Shown: piece by piece, positions 43,514 to 53,602 of the stretch
Position numbering within the stretch: the stretch's first letter is position 1
Layout: each line of letters begins with the position of its first letter
Assembly: GCA_934096405.1 (NCBI GenBank)
Contig: CAKOLW010000003.1
Span: 3,445 to 67,444, forward strand
DNA: 64,000 nucleotides
DNA from: an uncultured Bacilli bacterium
GTDB lineage: Bacteria; Bacillota_I; Bacilli_A; RF39; UBA660
Direction: 5' to 3'
The notes under the pieces: model-generated
What the model saw: the letters and a program-made list of their open reading frames with translations, nothing else
Databases searched by the model: none
Told to the model about the DNA's origin: nothing
Position numbers and translations under genes: made by a program

Positions 43514-44569
43514 ATGGAAAGAATATATGATTTAGATTATTATGATTATGAATTAGATGAGTCTTTAATTGCTCAGACGCCATTAAAAGATAGAGCTAGT
43601 TCTAAACTATTGGTGTTAGATAAGAATACTGGTAAATATAAAGATGAAGTATTTTCTAATATTATTAATTATTTAAAAAGAGGAGATGTATTAGTACTTA
43701 ATGATACTAAAGTTATACCTGCTAGATTGATTGGTACTAAAGAAAGCACTGGAGCTGTTATTGAATTGTTATTACTAAAAGACATAGATGGAGATATATG
43801 GGAATGTTTATCTAGACCTCAGAAAAGATTACATATAGATGACATTATAACTTTTGGTAATGGTGAATTAAAAGCTAAAGTAAAAGAAAAAAAGAATGAT
43901 GGAATAGTTATAGTTGAACTTATTTATGAAGGTATTTTGTATGAAATATTAGATAAGTTAGGTACTATGCCACTTCCTCCTTATATACATGAAAAATTAG
44001 AAGAACAAGATAGATATCAAACTGTTTATGCTAAAAATATAGGTAGTGCTGCTGCACCTACTGCTGGATTACATTTTACTAAAGAATTATTAAATAAAAT
44101 TGAAGATAAGGGCATTATAATTACTTATGTTACTCTACATGTTGGATTAGGTACTTTTAGACCGGTTTCTACTAATAATGTTTTAGAACATAATATGCAT
44201 AGTGAATTTTATATGATGAGTAAAGAAACAGCTGATATATTAAATAAAGCTAAAAGAGAAAATAGAAGAATAGTAGCTGTTGGTACTACAAGTACTAGAA
44301 CGTTAGAAAGTGTCATGACAAAATATGGTGAATTTAAAGAATGCAGTGAAAAAACTAATATATTTATTTATCCTGGATATAAATTTAAAGGAATAGATGC
44401 TTTAATTACTAATTTTCATTTACCTAAAAGTACTTTGGTAATGCTAGTTTCAGCCCTAGCGGGTAGAGATAATATATTGAATGCTTATAGACACGCTAAT
44501 GAAAATAAATATAGATTCTTTTCATTTGGAGATGCTATGTTTATTACTGATGATATTGATATGAATTAG
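43514..44569 (+). CDS. queA: tRNA ribosyltransferase-isomerase QueA
   Basis: A 351-residue enzyme of queuosine synthesis that moves the ribosyl part of SAM onto preQ1 in tRNA to form epoxyqueuosine. It has [18 protein letters not shown] at the N-terminus, [33 protein letters not shown], and [17 protein letters not shown] near the end. Normal length. tgt, its usual partner, is not in the window. AGAAGGTG upstream. Confidence 0.96.
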   Translation: MERIYDLDYYDYELDESLIAQTPLKDRASSKLLVLDKNTGKYKDEVFSNIINYLKRGDVLVLNDTKVIPARLIGTKESTGAVIELLLLKDIDGDIWECLSRPQKRLHIDDIITFGNGELKAKVKEKKNDGIVIVELIYEGILYEILDKLGTMPLPPYIHEKLEEQDRYQTVYAKNIGSAAAPTAGLHFTKELLNKIEDKGIIITYVTLHVGLGTFRPVSTNNVLEHNMHSEFYMMSKETADILNKAKRENRRIVAVGTTSTRTLESVMTKYGEFKECSEKTNIFIYPGYKFKGIDALITNFHLPKSTLVMLVSALAGRDNILNAYRHANENKYRFFSFGDAMFITDDIDMN

Positions 44570-44594
44570 TCTACACAAATAAGTGTAGATTTTT
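44570..44594 (+). terminator. Intrinsic terminator for queA
   Basis: TCTACAC-AAATAA-GTGTAGA followed by TTTTT. Confidence 0.8.
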
Positions 44595-44640
44595 AAGTTT
44601 TAGATTGATTATAATTCAAAAAAATAGTAAAATGATTTTA

Positions 44641-45620
44641 GAATAGGAATGATAAAAATGGTTAAAGTAAGAAAGTCTATAATTATATTTGGAATAATAT
44701 CAATTGGCTTAACTATCTGTTTATTAGGCTCTTTAGATAAAAATGAATCTAATAATAAATTAATTGGTATTTTAGAGAATACTACTTCTATAGATAACTA
44801 TAGTACTGCTTTAACTGTGTTTTATAATTCTTTAGATAAGTCTAATAATGAGGACGATAGAAATAAAAATTTATTAGAGACAACTATGTTTAATTGTAAT
44901 AGTGGTGGATGTACTTCATTAGATAATTTCAAAAATATAGGATTTTTAACTAAATATGAATATGATTTAATCGGTGGAGATAATTCATATTTATATAATT
45001 ATTCTGATTATTATGTAATTAATAATGAAGGTAATATTGAATCATTAAGTGGAGATAGTAATAGTGGTATCAGACCAACAGTTTATTTAAATGAAGGAAC
45101 TAAAGTAACTGGAAGTGGTACAGTTAATGATCCATATAAAATAAGTCACTATAAAGATATTAATTTTATTGCTTATACATTTAATGGAAAAGAGACTGAT
45201 ATTAAATATTCAGAATTGATTAAAACTAAAGCAATAAAGGCAATTAATTGTGAAAATGGAACTAAGGCAACTTGGGATACAGAAGAGAATGTAATAAAAT
45301 TTAAAGATACAAAAGTACCTGACTTTTGTACTATAGATTTTACAGATGGAATACAGATAACTTTAAATGCAACTAATGGAACAGTAATGACACCAGTAAC
45401 AAGAGTAGTAGCCAATAAAGGTGAAACTACATATACTGTTACTCCAAATAGTGGTTATAAATTAACTGGTTCAAGTATCAGTTGTGATGGAGGAGCTACT
45501 ATAGAATTAACTAATAAAGGAGTTAAAATATCTAATATAACAAAAAAACAAACATGTAAAATAACATTGACTAAGAGTGGCCCATTCAAAGAAGGAACAT
45601 TAGCTGAGAAAATATTATTA
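44641..45620 (+). repeat. Direct repeat copy A, about 980 bp
   Basis: Covers the ribosome site and first 320 codons of the gene at 44658. Copy B lies at 46893-47872, exactly 2252 bases away with no indel. By eye the centre (about 44731-45442) shows no difference, while both flanks differ by several bases per hundred. Confidence 0.85.
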
Positions 45621-46886
45621 GATAATTCAAGATTGGCTTCACGTTCTAATTTCGAAACGTTTGGTGCTACTTTAGATTTGCCAAATATCATTTATACTAC
45701 CAATAATACTGAAGATGGAAGTACGGTTTATTATTATTCAGGCAACAATGCTAACAACTGGATTAAGTTTGGCAAAGAAACAACCGAAGGTCGTTGCACT
45801 TATGAAAATGAAGAAGTTTTTTATAGTAAAGAAGGAAAATATAATAAAATAACTACCGAATCAGAATGTAATTCTAAAACTGTTTGTTTAGAATATGGTA
45901 GACCAATATTCTACGATTATAGTTGTAGTGGAACTTATTATAATAATACTTATAAAAGGGCTACATGGGTAGCATCCAAATCAAATCAAGATACTTATTG
46001 GAGAATAATTCGTACAAACGAAGATGGCGGATTAAGATTACTTTATGTCGGTCCTAATCCAGAAACAAAAATGGGATATATTGGTCAAGCACAGTATAAT
46101 AATACAGGCGATACCATACAAAATACTGATTCTATGTATGTAGGATATATGTATGGGACAATTTCAGATAAACGAACTAATACAAATAGTAGTACAATCA
46201 AGGAATATTTAGAAAACTGGTATAAAAATAATTTATTTGCAAAATATGATAAATATATAAGTAAAACAGCAATTTATTGTAATGATAGAAGTTCTACATA
46301 TGTTTCTGGAAATGGAAGCACTTATTCTTCAAGCACAAGACTTAATATTTTGTCGCCTTCTTATAGGTGTGGTGATACTGGTTTTGGAACACTTGTTGAA
46401 GAATTTCAAGCAATTAACGATAAGTTTAGTGTTAGCAAGGCTTCAGGTGGTAATGGACAATTAACTTATCCGATTGCATTAATAACTGCTGATGAAATAG
46501 CCTTTGCTGGAGGTAGAAACCAAAAATACGATGAGAATGATGCATCATTAAATTTTAATAATAAATTATATTATTATGCTAATAGTAATGGAGGAAGTGT
46601 GATAGGTGCTAGCAAAAGTTGGTGGACAATGAGTCCAAATCATGATGGCGCAAGTTATTCAAGTCCATATCATATTCCAACTTTAAAATTAGTAGGGGGA
46701 TATCAAATTACACAATATACTGGCACTTATTATGGAGCCTTATATACTGGTTATTCATATGGTGTTGGTTTAGTTCGTCCAGTCATTTCCTTAAAATCTT
46801 GTGTTAAATTTAAAAATGGAAATGGAACTTCTGGAAATCCATATGAAATTACAATAGATGATGCTTGTGCTAAAGCAGAAAATTAA
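44658..46886 (+). CDS. Large surface protein, tandem copy A
   Basis: About 742 residues. One N-terminal membrane helix (about 7-26, IIIFGIISIGLTICLLGSL), then a mini version of the family module (about 75-165: FNCNSGGCTS, FLTKYEYDLIGG, IRPTVYLNEGTKVTGSGT, DPYKI), a spacer region with Cys, an Ig-like beta repeat (about 245-315, NATNGTVMTPVTRVV, VTPNSGYKL), then LAEKILLDNSRLASRSNF and the full module with Cys-rich insert (RCTYENEEV, ESECNSKTVC), TYWRIIRTNEDGGLRLLY, AIYCNDR, YPIALITADEIAFAGG, WWTMSP, VRPVISLKSCVKF and DPYEI-like end with Cys near the C-terminus. ATG 44658 is preferred over 44649, which lies too close to TAGGAA. Confidence 0.8.
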   Translation: MVKVRKSIIIFGIISIGLTICLLGSLDKNESNNKLIGILENTTSIDNYSTALTVFYNSLDKSNNEDDRNKNLLETTMFNCNSGGCTSLDNFKNIGFLTKYEYDLIGGDNSYLYNYSDYYVINNEGNIESLSGDSNSGIRPTVYLNEGTKVTGSGTVNDPYKISHYKDINFIAYTFNGKETDIKYSELIKTKAIKAINCENGTKATWDTEENVIKFKDTKVPDFCTIDFTDGIQITLNATNGTVMTPVTRVVANKGETTYTVTPNSGYKLTGSSISCDGGATIELTNKGVKISNITKKQTCKITLTKSGPFKEGTLAEKILLDNSRLASRSNFETFGATLDLPNIIYTTNNTEDGSTVYYYSGNNANNWIKFGKETTEGRCTYENEEVFYSKEGKYNKITTESECNSKTVCLEYGRPIFYDYSCSGTYYNNTYKRATWVASKSNQDTYWRIIRTNEDGGLRLLYVGPNPETKMGYIGQAQYNNTGDTIQNTDSMYVGYMYGTISDKRTNTNSSTIKEYLENWYKNNLFAKYDKYISKTAIYCNDRSSTYVSGNGSTYSSSTRLNILSPSYRCGDTGFGTLVEEFQAINDKFSVSKASGGNGQLTYPIALITADEIAFAGGRNQKYDENDASLNFNNKLYYYANSNGGSVIGASKSWWTMSPNHDGASYSSPYHIPTLKLVGGYQITQYTGTYYGALYTGYSYGVGLVRPVISLKSCVKFKNGNGTSGNPYEITIDDACAKAEN

Positions 46887-46892
46887 AAAATA

Positions 46893-47872
46893 GAATAGGA
46901 ATGATAAAAATGGTTAAAGTAAGAAAATCTATAATTATATTTGGCTTAATATCAATTGGTTTGACTATATGTTTATTAGAGTCTTTAGATAAAAATGAAT
47001 CTAATAATAAATTAATTGGTATTTTAGAGAATACTACTTCTATAGATAACTATAGTACTGCTTTAACTGTGTTTTATAATTCTTTAGATAAGTCTAATAA
47101 TGAGGACGATAGAAATAAAAATTTATTAGAGACAACTATGTTTAATTGTAATAGTGGTGGATGTACTTCATTAGATAATTTCAAAAATATAGGATTTTTA
47201 ACTAAATATGAATATGATTTAATCGGTGGAGATAATTCATATTTATATAATTATTCTGATTATTATGTAATTAATAATGAAGGTAATATTGAATCATTAA
47301 GTGGAGATAGTAATAGTGGTATCAGACCAACAGTTTATTTAAATGAAGGAACTAAAGTAACTGGAAGTGGTACAGTTAATGATCCATATAAAATAAGTCA
47401 CTATAAAGATATTAATTTTATTGCTTATACATTTAATGGAAAAGAGACTGATATTAAATATTCAGAATTGATTAAAACTAAAGCAATAAAGGCAATTAAT
47501 TGTGAAAATGGAACTAAGGCAACTTGGGATACAGAAGAGAATGTAATAAAATTTAAAGATACAAAAGTACCTGACTTTTGTACTATAGATTTTACAGATG
47601 GAATACAGATAACTTTAAATGCAACTAATGGAACAGTAATGACACCAGTAACAAGAGTAGTAGCCAATAAAGGTGAAACTACATATACTGTTACCCCTAA
47701 TAGTGGTTATAAGTTAGCTAATTCAAGTATCAGTTGTGATGGAGGAGCTACTATAGAATTAACTAGTACTGGAGTTAAAATATCTAATATAACAAAAACA
47801 CAAATTTGTAAAATAACATTGACTAAGAGTGGTCCATTTAAAGAAGGAACATTAGCTGAGAGAATACTTTTA
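46893..47872 (+). repeat. Direct repeat copy B, about 980 bp
   Basis: Second copy of the repeat at 44641; see there. Includes the upstream bases GAATAGGAATGATAAAAATG, so translation signals were duplicated too. Confidence 0.85.
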
Positions 47873-49090
47873 AATAATCCAAATGTAGAGACAAGAAGTG
47901 ATTTTAGTAATACATTTAATGCCGATTCTTTTAATGTAAATAAGGGTTTATTTACTATTTATAAGATTTCTAGCACTTCTGGTAATCAAATGACAGAAGA
48001 TACAGATAATGATGGAATGGGTGAGGATGTATATTATTATGCTGGATATACAGTTAATAACTGGGTAAAGTTTGGAACATATCCAACAGATTTATATTAT
48101 TATAGTTATGTTTTAAATTCACGACTTTATACTGGCTATGTTACTTCTAATTCTTCTTGTTGCCCTAGTGGTGTTACTTGTACCTGCAGTAAAATGTATT
48201 CTAAAGGTGATGATATTTTATGGAGAATAATTCGTACTAATGAAGATGGCGGAGTAAGATTGTTATATACAGGTTTTAAGAATGGCATAATTAATAACGG
48301 AGAACTTATACAAAATAATTATACTTATACTATTCCAGGCTCTAGTGATAAATTTAACGATTTGGGTTATATGTATGGAATGGCTACCAGTTACAATGCG
48401 GCAACGATCGAGAACGCTAGACTAAATACTAATGATAGTGTTCAAAAAAATAGAATTGATACATGGTATCAAAATAATTTATTAAATGATTATGACAAAT
48501 ATATTAGTAAAACAGCTATATATTGTGATGACAGAAGCATTTCAGTAAGCAATTCAACTGAATGGTTTGGGACAGCTAAAAGATCTAGTAATAATACGCC
48601 TTCTTATTTATGCGGTAGCAATGGTACTGGTGGATTATTTGAAAGTACTCAGGCAATAGAAGATAAATTTAGTGTAAGCAAAAGTTCTGGAGGAAATGGA
48701 CAATTAAAATATCCAATTGGAATGATGACTGTTGATGAAGTTATCTTTGCTGGAGCACAATCTGGAAAAACTTCAGTATCTCCCTATTTTTGGTTGTTAA
48801 GAGATAAATATAATCAACAAAGTATGAATTCTTTCCAATTATTTAGCTATCGAACTTTTCAAAAAACTACAACTTATGGAATTTATCGTTATATTATGAC
48901 TCCTATTGTTAATAATAGTTCTAGTTCAATACTTTATGATGTTTTAAATACAGATGGTTATACTGGAACTAATGGTTTAAGACCTGTTACTTCATTAAAA
49001 TCTTGTGTTAAGTGGCTCAAAGGCGACGGTACAGCTAACCACCCTTACGAAGTTACAATAGATGCTGCTTGTGCTAACACAGAAAATTAA
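46910..49090 (+). CDS. Large surface protein, tandem copy B
   Basis: About 726 residues, 23 bases downstream of copy A. The N-terminal 310 residues equal copy A except near the membrane helix and at the end of the Ig-like part. The C-terminal module is different: YYYAGYTVNNWVKFGTYP, an unrelated Cys-rich insert (SSCCPSGVTCTCSKMYSKGD), ILWRIIRTNEDGGVRLLY, AIYCDDR, YPIGMMTVDEVIFAGA. The WW-MSP motif is lost: YIMTPIVNNSS stands in its place. LRPVTSLKSCVKW and a Cys near the end follow. AATAGGAA as ribosome site. Likely cotranscribed with copy A. Confidence 0.8.
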   Translation: MVKVRKSIIIFGLISIGLTICLLESLDKNESNNKLIGILENTTSIDNYSTALTVFYNSLDKSNNEDDRNKNLLETTMFNCNSGGCTSLDNFKNIGFLTKYEYDLIGGDNSYLYNYSDYYVINNEGNIESLSGDSNSGIRPTVYLNEGTKVTGSGTVNDPYKISHYKDINFIAYTFNGKETDIKYSELIKTKAIKAINCENGTKATWDTEENVIKFKDTKVPDFCTIDFTDGIQITLNATNGTVMTPVTRVVANKGETTYTVTPNSGYKLANSSISCDGGATIELTSTGVKISNITKTQICKITLTKSGPFKEGTLAERILLNNPNVETRSDFSNTFNADSFNVNKGLFTIYKISSTSGNQMTEDTDNDGMGEDVYYYAGYTVNNWVKFGTYPTDLYYYSYVLNSRLYTGYVTSNSSCCPSGVTCTCSKMYSKGDDILWRIIRTNEDGGVRLLYTGFKNGIINNGELIQNNYTYTIPGSSDKFNDLGYMYGMATSYNAATIENARLNTNDSVQKNRIDTWYQNNLLNDYDKYISKTAIYCDDRSISVSNSTEWFGTAKRSSNNTPSYLCGSNGTGGLFESTQAIEDKFSVSKSSGGNGQLKYPIGMMTVDEVIFAGAQSGKTSVSPYFWLLRDKYNQQSMNSFQLFSYRTFQKTTTYGIYRYIMTPIVNNSSSSILYDVLNTDGYTGTNGLRPVTSLKSCVKWLKGDGTANHPYEVTIDAACANTEN

Positions 49091-49096
49091 AAATAG

Positions 49097-49125
49097 TTGA
49101 AAAATCCATAAAATAATTGTATAAT
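49097..49125 (+). promoter_or_regulatory. Promoter of the DUF2179 gene
   Basis: TTGAAA (49097-49102) and TATAAT (49120-49125), spacer 17. Confidence 0.7.
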
Positions 49126-49147
49126 TTCTATAGAATAGAGGGATAAA

Positions 49148-49660
49148 ATGGATAATATAGTGATTCTTTGCATATTAATATTTTGTGCTAGGATAGTTGA
49201 TACTTCTTTAGCTACTATAAGAACTGTGATGGTTGTTAAGGATAGGACTATACTCGCGTTTATATTTGCATTTTTTGAAGTATTTGTATGGTTTATGATT
49301 GTAAGAGAAGCACTTACCTCTGTAGAAAATGTTTGGCTACTTGCAATGTCTTATAGTTTTGGATATGCATGTGGTGTTATGGTTGGAATGTATATTACAG
49401 ATAGATTTATAGTAAGTAATGTATCAGTTAATATAGTTGTTAAACAAAAAAAAGAAGTAGTTGATAAATTGATTGAACATAACTTTGCAGTTAGTGTTAG
49501 TAAAATTAAAGGTAAAGATTTAATAAGTAATAAATATATGATATTTGTGGCAACTACAAGTAAAAGAATAGATGAACTTAAAAAAATAGTAACTGAAATA
49601 GACAATCATGCATTTATTGTAGTTAGTGAAAATAAGTCAGTTTTAGGTGGTTATAGATAA
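49148..49660 (+). CDS. UPF0316/DUF2179 membrane protein
   Basis: A 170-residue protein with three membrane helices in the first half (VILCILIFCARIVDTSLATI; ILAFIFAFFEVFVWFMIVRE; WLLAMSYSFGYACGVMVGMY) and a soluble DUF2179 domain at the C-terminus (EHNFAVSVSKIKGKD, MIFVATTSKRIDELKKIV). The TLRT-like SLATIRTV and the FEVFVW block are typical for UPF0316 (YebE-like). Function is not established; DUF2179 domains are related to regulatory/nucleotide-binding folds. Confidence 0.85.
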   Translation: MDNIVILCILIFCARIVDTSLATIRTVMVVKDRTILAFIFAFFEVFVWFMIVREALTSVENVWLLAMSYSFGYACGVMVGMYITDRFIVSNVSVNIVVKQKKEVVDKLIEHNFAVSVSKIKGKDLISNKYMIFVATTSKRIDELKKIVTEIDNHAFIVVSENKSVLGGYR

Positions 49661-49684
49661 AAAAGTCAAAAATCTTTAAAAGAA

Positions 49685-49708
49685 AAAAAGCGTTTTGGCT
49701 TTTTTTGT
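49685..49708 (+). terminator. Intrinsic terminator
   Basis: AAAAAGC-GTTTTG-GCTTTTTTT. Confidence 0.8.
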
Positions 49709-49739
49709 CGTATATAATATATGTAGGGTTTTAAAAATA

Positions 49740-49768
49740 TTGACATTTAGTATAAAGTTTTGTACAAT
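49740..49768 (+). promoter_or_regulatory. Promoter of the dnaG-rpoD-trmK operon
   Basis: TTGACA (49740-49745) and TACAAT (49763-49768), spacer 17, near consensus; the ribosome site GGAGGG precedes dnaG. Confidence 0.8.
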
Positions 49769-49791
49769 ATTTACCAAATGAGGAGGGTACT

Positions 49792-51516
49792 ATGACATTT
49801 ATTAATGATGAAACAATAAATAGAATTAGAAGAGAGAATAATATAGTAGATGTTGTAGGTAGTTATATACCTCTAACTAAAAAAGGAAAAAACTATTTTG
49901 CTGTATGTCCATTTCATGATGATCATTCTCCATCAATGTCTATAAGCGAAGAAAAACAAATATATAGATGCTTTGTATGTGGAGCAAGTGGTAATGTTAT
50001 ATCATTTGTCAAAGATTATGAAAAAGTCAGTTTTAAAGAAGCTTTAGAAATATTAGGTAAAAGAATAGGACTTGATATAAAAAGTGATGATAAGAAAGTA
50101 AATACTCCTTATAAAGGGTTTTATGATATATATAATGTTTATAAAGATTATTATAAAAATAATTTGTATTCTATAAAAGGTAAAAATGCTAGAGAATATT
50201 TATTAAATAGAAAATTAGATAAAGAAACAATAGATTATTTTGATATCGGTTTATCTTTAGATGGAGAATTATCTAAGAGTATAGTAAATAAGTATGATAG
50301 AAATAAATTAGTTGATTTGGGATTATGTAGTAATGACCTGAAAGATTTATTTCATAATAGAATTATGTTTACTATTAAAGATAATGATGGCAATACTGTT
50401 GCTTTTAGTGGAAGAAAGTATACTGAAATTGATGCTCCAAAATATATTAATAGTAAAGAGACTGTTATATTTAAAAAAGGTAGCATTTTATATAATTTAT
50501 GTAATTCTAAAGAATATATAAGAAAAAGTAAAGAGATAATTATAAGTGAAGGATTTATGGAAGTAATCAGGTTACATACTATAGGAATAGATAATACTGT
50601 TGCTTTGATGGGAACTAGTTTTACTAAGGAACACTTAAATATTATTAAAAATCTTAAATGTAATGTAGTACTAAATTTAGATCAGGATGAGGCTGGTAAG
50701 ACGGCTACTATATTGATTGGAGATATGCTTGTTAAGAATGGAATTGATCCTACTGTTATAATATTTAGTAAATATAAAGATGCAGATGAGTTAATAAGTA
50801 ATCTTGGAGAAGATTCATTTAAGGAAGCATATAAGTCTAGAGTTAATTTTATAGATTTTAAATTAAATTATCTTAAGAAAAATAAAGATTTAAGTAATTC
50901 TGAAGATTTAAGTAAATATATAAGAGAAAGTATAGATGCTATTAATTTAATAGATGATGATATATTAAGAGATATTAAGATTAAGGAACTTTCTAAGACA
51001 TATGATATAAGTGAAGATGTTATTAGAAACAAAATAACTAATAATAATGTTATAGAAAGAAAAGAGAAACCTAAAGTAGTTAAAAAGAATATTAAATATG
51101 ATAAATTTGATGTAAGTGAAATAAGATTGTTATATTTAATGATGAATAATCCGGAGTTAATAAAATATTATGAAATTAATTTAGGATATTTAAATGATAG
51201 CAATAGAAAGTTACTTGCTGATGCAATTATAAATTTTAAAAATAGAAATAAAGTATTTGACTTAGGGGATTTTATTTGTTACACTATGCAAGTGGAAGAA
51301 CTTGATAAAGTTTTTAAGAGTGTTATGGAATATCATAATATTGATAATTATACTATGGATGAGGTAGATGATTATATTAATGTTATAAAAAAGAAAAAAG
51401 TAGATGAACAAGTTAATAAACTTAAAGACAAGATGAAAAATACAATAGATATAAATGAGAAAAAGAAGTTAGCTAGTAAGATTGAAAATATTAAGAGGGA
51501 AGTGTTAAAATGGTAA
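49792..51516 (+). CDS. dnaG: DNA primase
   Basis: A 574-residue primase that makes RNA primers at the replication fork. N-terminal CHC2 zinc domain ([26 protein letters not shown], about 41-66), catalytic Toprim core ([24 protein letters not shown], about 250-310), and a helical helicase-binding C-terminus with coiled segment. It overlaps rpoD by seven bases, the conserved macromolecular-synthesis operon. Confidence 0.96.
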   Translation: MTFINDETINRIRRENNIVDVVGSYIPLTKKGKNYFAVCPFHDDHSPSMSISEEKQIYRCFVCGASGNVISFVKDYEKVSFKEALEILGKRIGLDIKSDDKKVNTPYKGFYDIYNVYKDYYKNNLYSIKGKNAREYLLNRKLDKETIDYFDIGLSLDGELSKSIVNKYDRNKLVDLGLCSNDLKDLFHNRIMFTIKDNDGNTVAFSGRKYTEIDAPKYINSKETVIFKKGSILYNLCNSKEYIRKSKEIIISEGFMEVIRLHTIGIDNTVALMGTSFTKEHLNIIKNLKCNVVLNLDQDEAGKTATILIGDMLVKNGIDPTVIIFSKYKDADELISNLGEDSFKEAYKSRVNFIDFKLNYLKKNKDLSNSEDLSKYIRESIDAINLIDDDILRDIKIKELSKTYDISEDVIRNKITNNNVIERKEKPKVVKKNIKYDKFDVSEIRLLYLMMNNPELIKYYEINLGYLNDSNRKLLADAIINFKNRNKVFDLGDFICYTMQVEELDKVFKSVMEYHNIDNYTMDEVDDYINVIKKKKVDEQVNKLKDKMKNTIDINEKKKLASKIENIKREVLKW

Positions 51517-52607
51517 ATGAATTAAAAACATTTGAAGAAATATTAAATGATTTAGTTAGTGAAGGAAAAAAACAAGGTTATTTAACTTATGAGCAAATTG
51601 CTAAAAAAACTAGTAGTTTAGAGTTAGATAGTAATAATCTAGATGAACTTTATAATGTATTAAGTGAGAATCAAATTGAAGTTAGAAGTGAAGATGAAGG
51701 AGATACTGATGATACTTTAGCATTAGAAGAACCGGAACTTAATATAGAAACTATAAGTAATGAAAGCAAAGATATGTCAGTTAATGACAATGTAAGAATG
51801 TATTTAAAAGATATTGGTAAAATTAGCTTACTTAGTTTAGAAGAAGAGCAAGAATTAAGTCATAGAATAGCTAACGGAGATGAAGAAGCTAAGAAGATAC
51901 TTGCTGAATCTAACTTAAGATTAGTTGTTAGTATTGCTAAAAGATATGTAGGACGTGGATTATTATTCTTAGATTTAATTCAAGAAGGTAATATTGGACT
52001 TATGAAGGCAGTAGATAAGTTTGATTTTGAAAAGGGATTTAAGTTTAGTACTTATGCTACTTGGTGGGTTAGACAAGCAATTACAAGAGCTTTAGCTGAT
52101 CAAGCAAGAACAATAAGAGTTCCTGTACATATGGTTGAAACTATTAATAAGATGGCAAGAATTGAAAGACAAATGGCCCTTGATTTAAATCGTGAACCTA
52201 CTGATGAAGAATTAGCTAAAAAGATGGGATTAACTTTAGATAAGATAGTAGAAATTAGAAAGATTGGACAAGATCCAGTTAGTTTAGAAACACCAATTGG
52301 TGAAGAGGATGATTCTCATTTAGGTGATTTCTTAGCTGACAAAGATACTATGAGTCCAGAAGAAGCAGCTACTTATGAATCTTTAAAAGAAGAACTTAAA
52401 AAAGTATTACAAACACTTACTAAAAGAGAAGAAGAAGTTTTAGAGTTAAGATTTGGTTTATATGATGGAACATGTCATACTTTGGAAGAAGTTGGTAAAA
52501 AATTTGGTGTTACTAGAGAAAGAATTAGACAAATAGAAGCTAAAGCACTTCGTAAGTTAAGACATCCTAGTCGTGCTAAAAAGTTAAAGGATTTCTTAGT
52601 TGACTAG
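51510..52607 (+). CDS. rpoD: Primary sigma factor RpoD (SigA)
   Basis: A 365-residue housekeeping sigma factor. Region 1.1 (1-80), region 1.2 ([22 protein letters not shown]), region 2 with [24 protein letters not shown] and [16 protein letters not shown], region 3, and region 4 with [30 protein letters not shown]. The many TTGACA/TATAAT promoters in the window match its expected specificity. AAGAGGGAAG is the ribosome site inside the dnaG end. Confidence 0.97.
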   Translation: MVNELKTFEEILNDLVSEGKKQGYLTYEQIAKKTSSLELDSNNLDELYNVLSENQIEVRSEDEGDTDDTLALEEPELNIETISNESKDMSVNDNVRMYLKDIGKISLLSLEEEQELSHRIANGDEEAKKILAESNLRLVVSIAKRYVGRGLLFLDLIQEGNIGLMKAVDKFDFEKGFKFSTYATWWVRQAITRALADQARTIRVPVHMVETINKMARIERQMALDLNREPTDEELAKKMGLTLDKIVEIRKIGQDPVSLETPIGEEDDSHLGDFLADKDTMSPEEAATYESLKEELKKVLQTLTKREEEVLELRFGLYDGTCHTLEEVGKKFGVTRERIRQIEAKALRKLRHPSRAKKLKDFLVD

Positions 52608-53214
52608 GTTAGATGTAATTTCATCTTATATTAAAGATGGAGAAAAAGTATTAGATGTTGGATGCGATAAAGCTCTTTTGAGTAGAATACTTGCTAGAAG
52701 GGGAATATATAGTGTTGCTAGTGATATTCATATGCATATTATAGATGAAGCTATTAGCTTAACTGATGATGAATTAAAGAAATATATTACTTTTAAAGTA
52801 GGGGATGGAATAACTATAGATAATGAAAGTGAATATACATTAGTACTCGCAGGTATGGGTACATATACAATACTTAGTATTATTTCTAATAGTAAAAAAG
52901 AATTTAATAAAATAATTACTATATCTAATAATAATCATGATATTTTAAGAAAAGAAATGTTAAAGTATGGATATGCTGTAAAAGAAGAAGAAATTATAAA
53001 AGAAAAAAATAAATACTATAATTTAATAGTATTTACTAAAGGTTATTTAGATTATTCTAAGGAAGAGTTAATTGTAGGATTAAATCATAATAATAAAGAA
53101 CTTCTTAGAGAAAAAAATATATTTTTAATTGATAAATATAAAAAGATACTTAAAGACAAATATGTAGAAGAAATAGACGATTTAGTTAAAATATTAGAAA
53201 ACTATAATTATTGA
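52600..53214 (+). CDS. trmK: tRNA m1A22 methyltransferase TrmK
   Basis: A 204-residue SAM-dependent enzyme that methylates A22 of tRNA. Motif I is [12 protein letters not shown] near residue 18, followed by [12 protein letters not shown] and [11 protein letters not shown], the family signature. The start is TTG at 52600 within the rpoD end (overlap 8), ten bases after AAGG. It ends in TGA. Slightly shorter than the usual 230 residues. The order rpoD-trmK is as in Bacillus (sigA-yqfN). Confidence 0.9.
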   Translation: MTRLDVISSYIKDGEKVLDVGCDKALLSRILARRGIYSVASDIHMHIIDEAISLTDDELKKYITFKVGDGITIDNESEYTLVLAGMGTYTILSIISNSKKEFNKIITISNNNHDILRKEMLKYGYAVKEEEIIKEKNKYYNLIVFTKGYLDYSKEELIVGLNHNNKELLREKNIFLIDKYKKILKDKYVEEIDDLVKILENYNY

Positions 53215-53495
53215 AAGAATGTTAAAGTATCTAAATTAAAATTACCACGATCACTATTATTAGTGATCTTTTTAAATTTGTTAACTGGTCGTTCTAAAGA
53301 TTTAATTTCTTTTACTTCTGCTTCTTTTGCTGCATCTTTTATGCTTGTAACACTTTTAAAAGCACTTCTAACATTTTTTACTATTGGAGTTACTTGTTTA
53401 TATATTGGAATAGCTTTATTTACTATACCTACAGTATTATTTACACCACTTACTATTTTTGATAAATTAAATCCTTTAAATAGACTATTAGCCAT
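53208..53495 (-). CDS. YqfQ/VrrA-like small protein
   Basis: A 95-residue protein, convergent with trmK and overlapping its last seven bases. The N-terminus MANSLFKGFNLSKIVSGVNN continues as a moderately hydrophobic helix region (about 10-45), then a Lys/Glu tail. ATG 53495 has AGGTGG upstream. Position near rpoD-trmK, where Bacillus has yqfQ, and the general composition suggest a YqfQ relative (linked to spores in Bacillus), but the similarity is weak. An opposite-strand frame of similar length is only its shadow. Confidence 0.4.
   Translation of the reverse strand: MANSLFKGFNLSKIVSGVNNTVGIVNKAIPIYKQVTPIVKNVRSAFKSVTSIKDAAKEAEVKEIKSLERPVNKFKKITNNSDRGNFNLDTLTFFQ
53249..53273 (+). terminator. 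Terminator of dnaG-rpoD-trmK inside the convergent gene
   Basis: GATCACTA-TTAT-TAGTGATC followed by TTTTT. It terminates plus-strand RNA while lying within codons of the minus-strand gene. Confidence 0.8.
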
Positions 53496-53602
53496 ATTTA
53501 CCACCTAATATAATATATTTTATTTAGTAGAAAAATTTACAATATATATTTAAATTTAATAAAAAATTTGATAGAATGTATTTATAGGATGTGATAATAA
53601 TT

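Noticed and set aside
45173..47667. Identical minus-strand frames of 80 codons in the two tandem surface genes
   Set aside because: They are identical only because the coding strands are duplicated; no ribosome site or family.
53263..53508. Plus-strand frame opposite the YqfQ-like gene
   Set aside because: It lacks a ribosome site, while the minus-strand frame has AGGTGG before its ATG, and a plus-strand terminator lies just upstream and inside its start.
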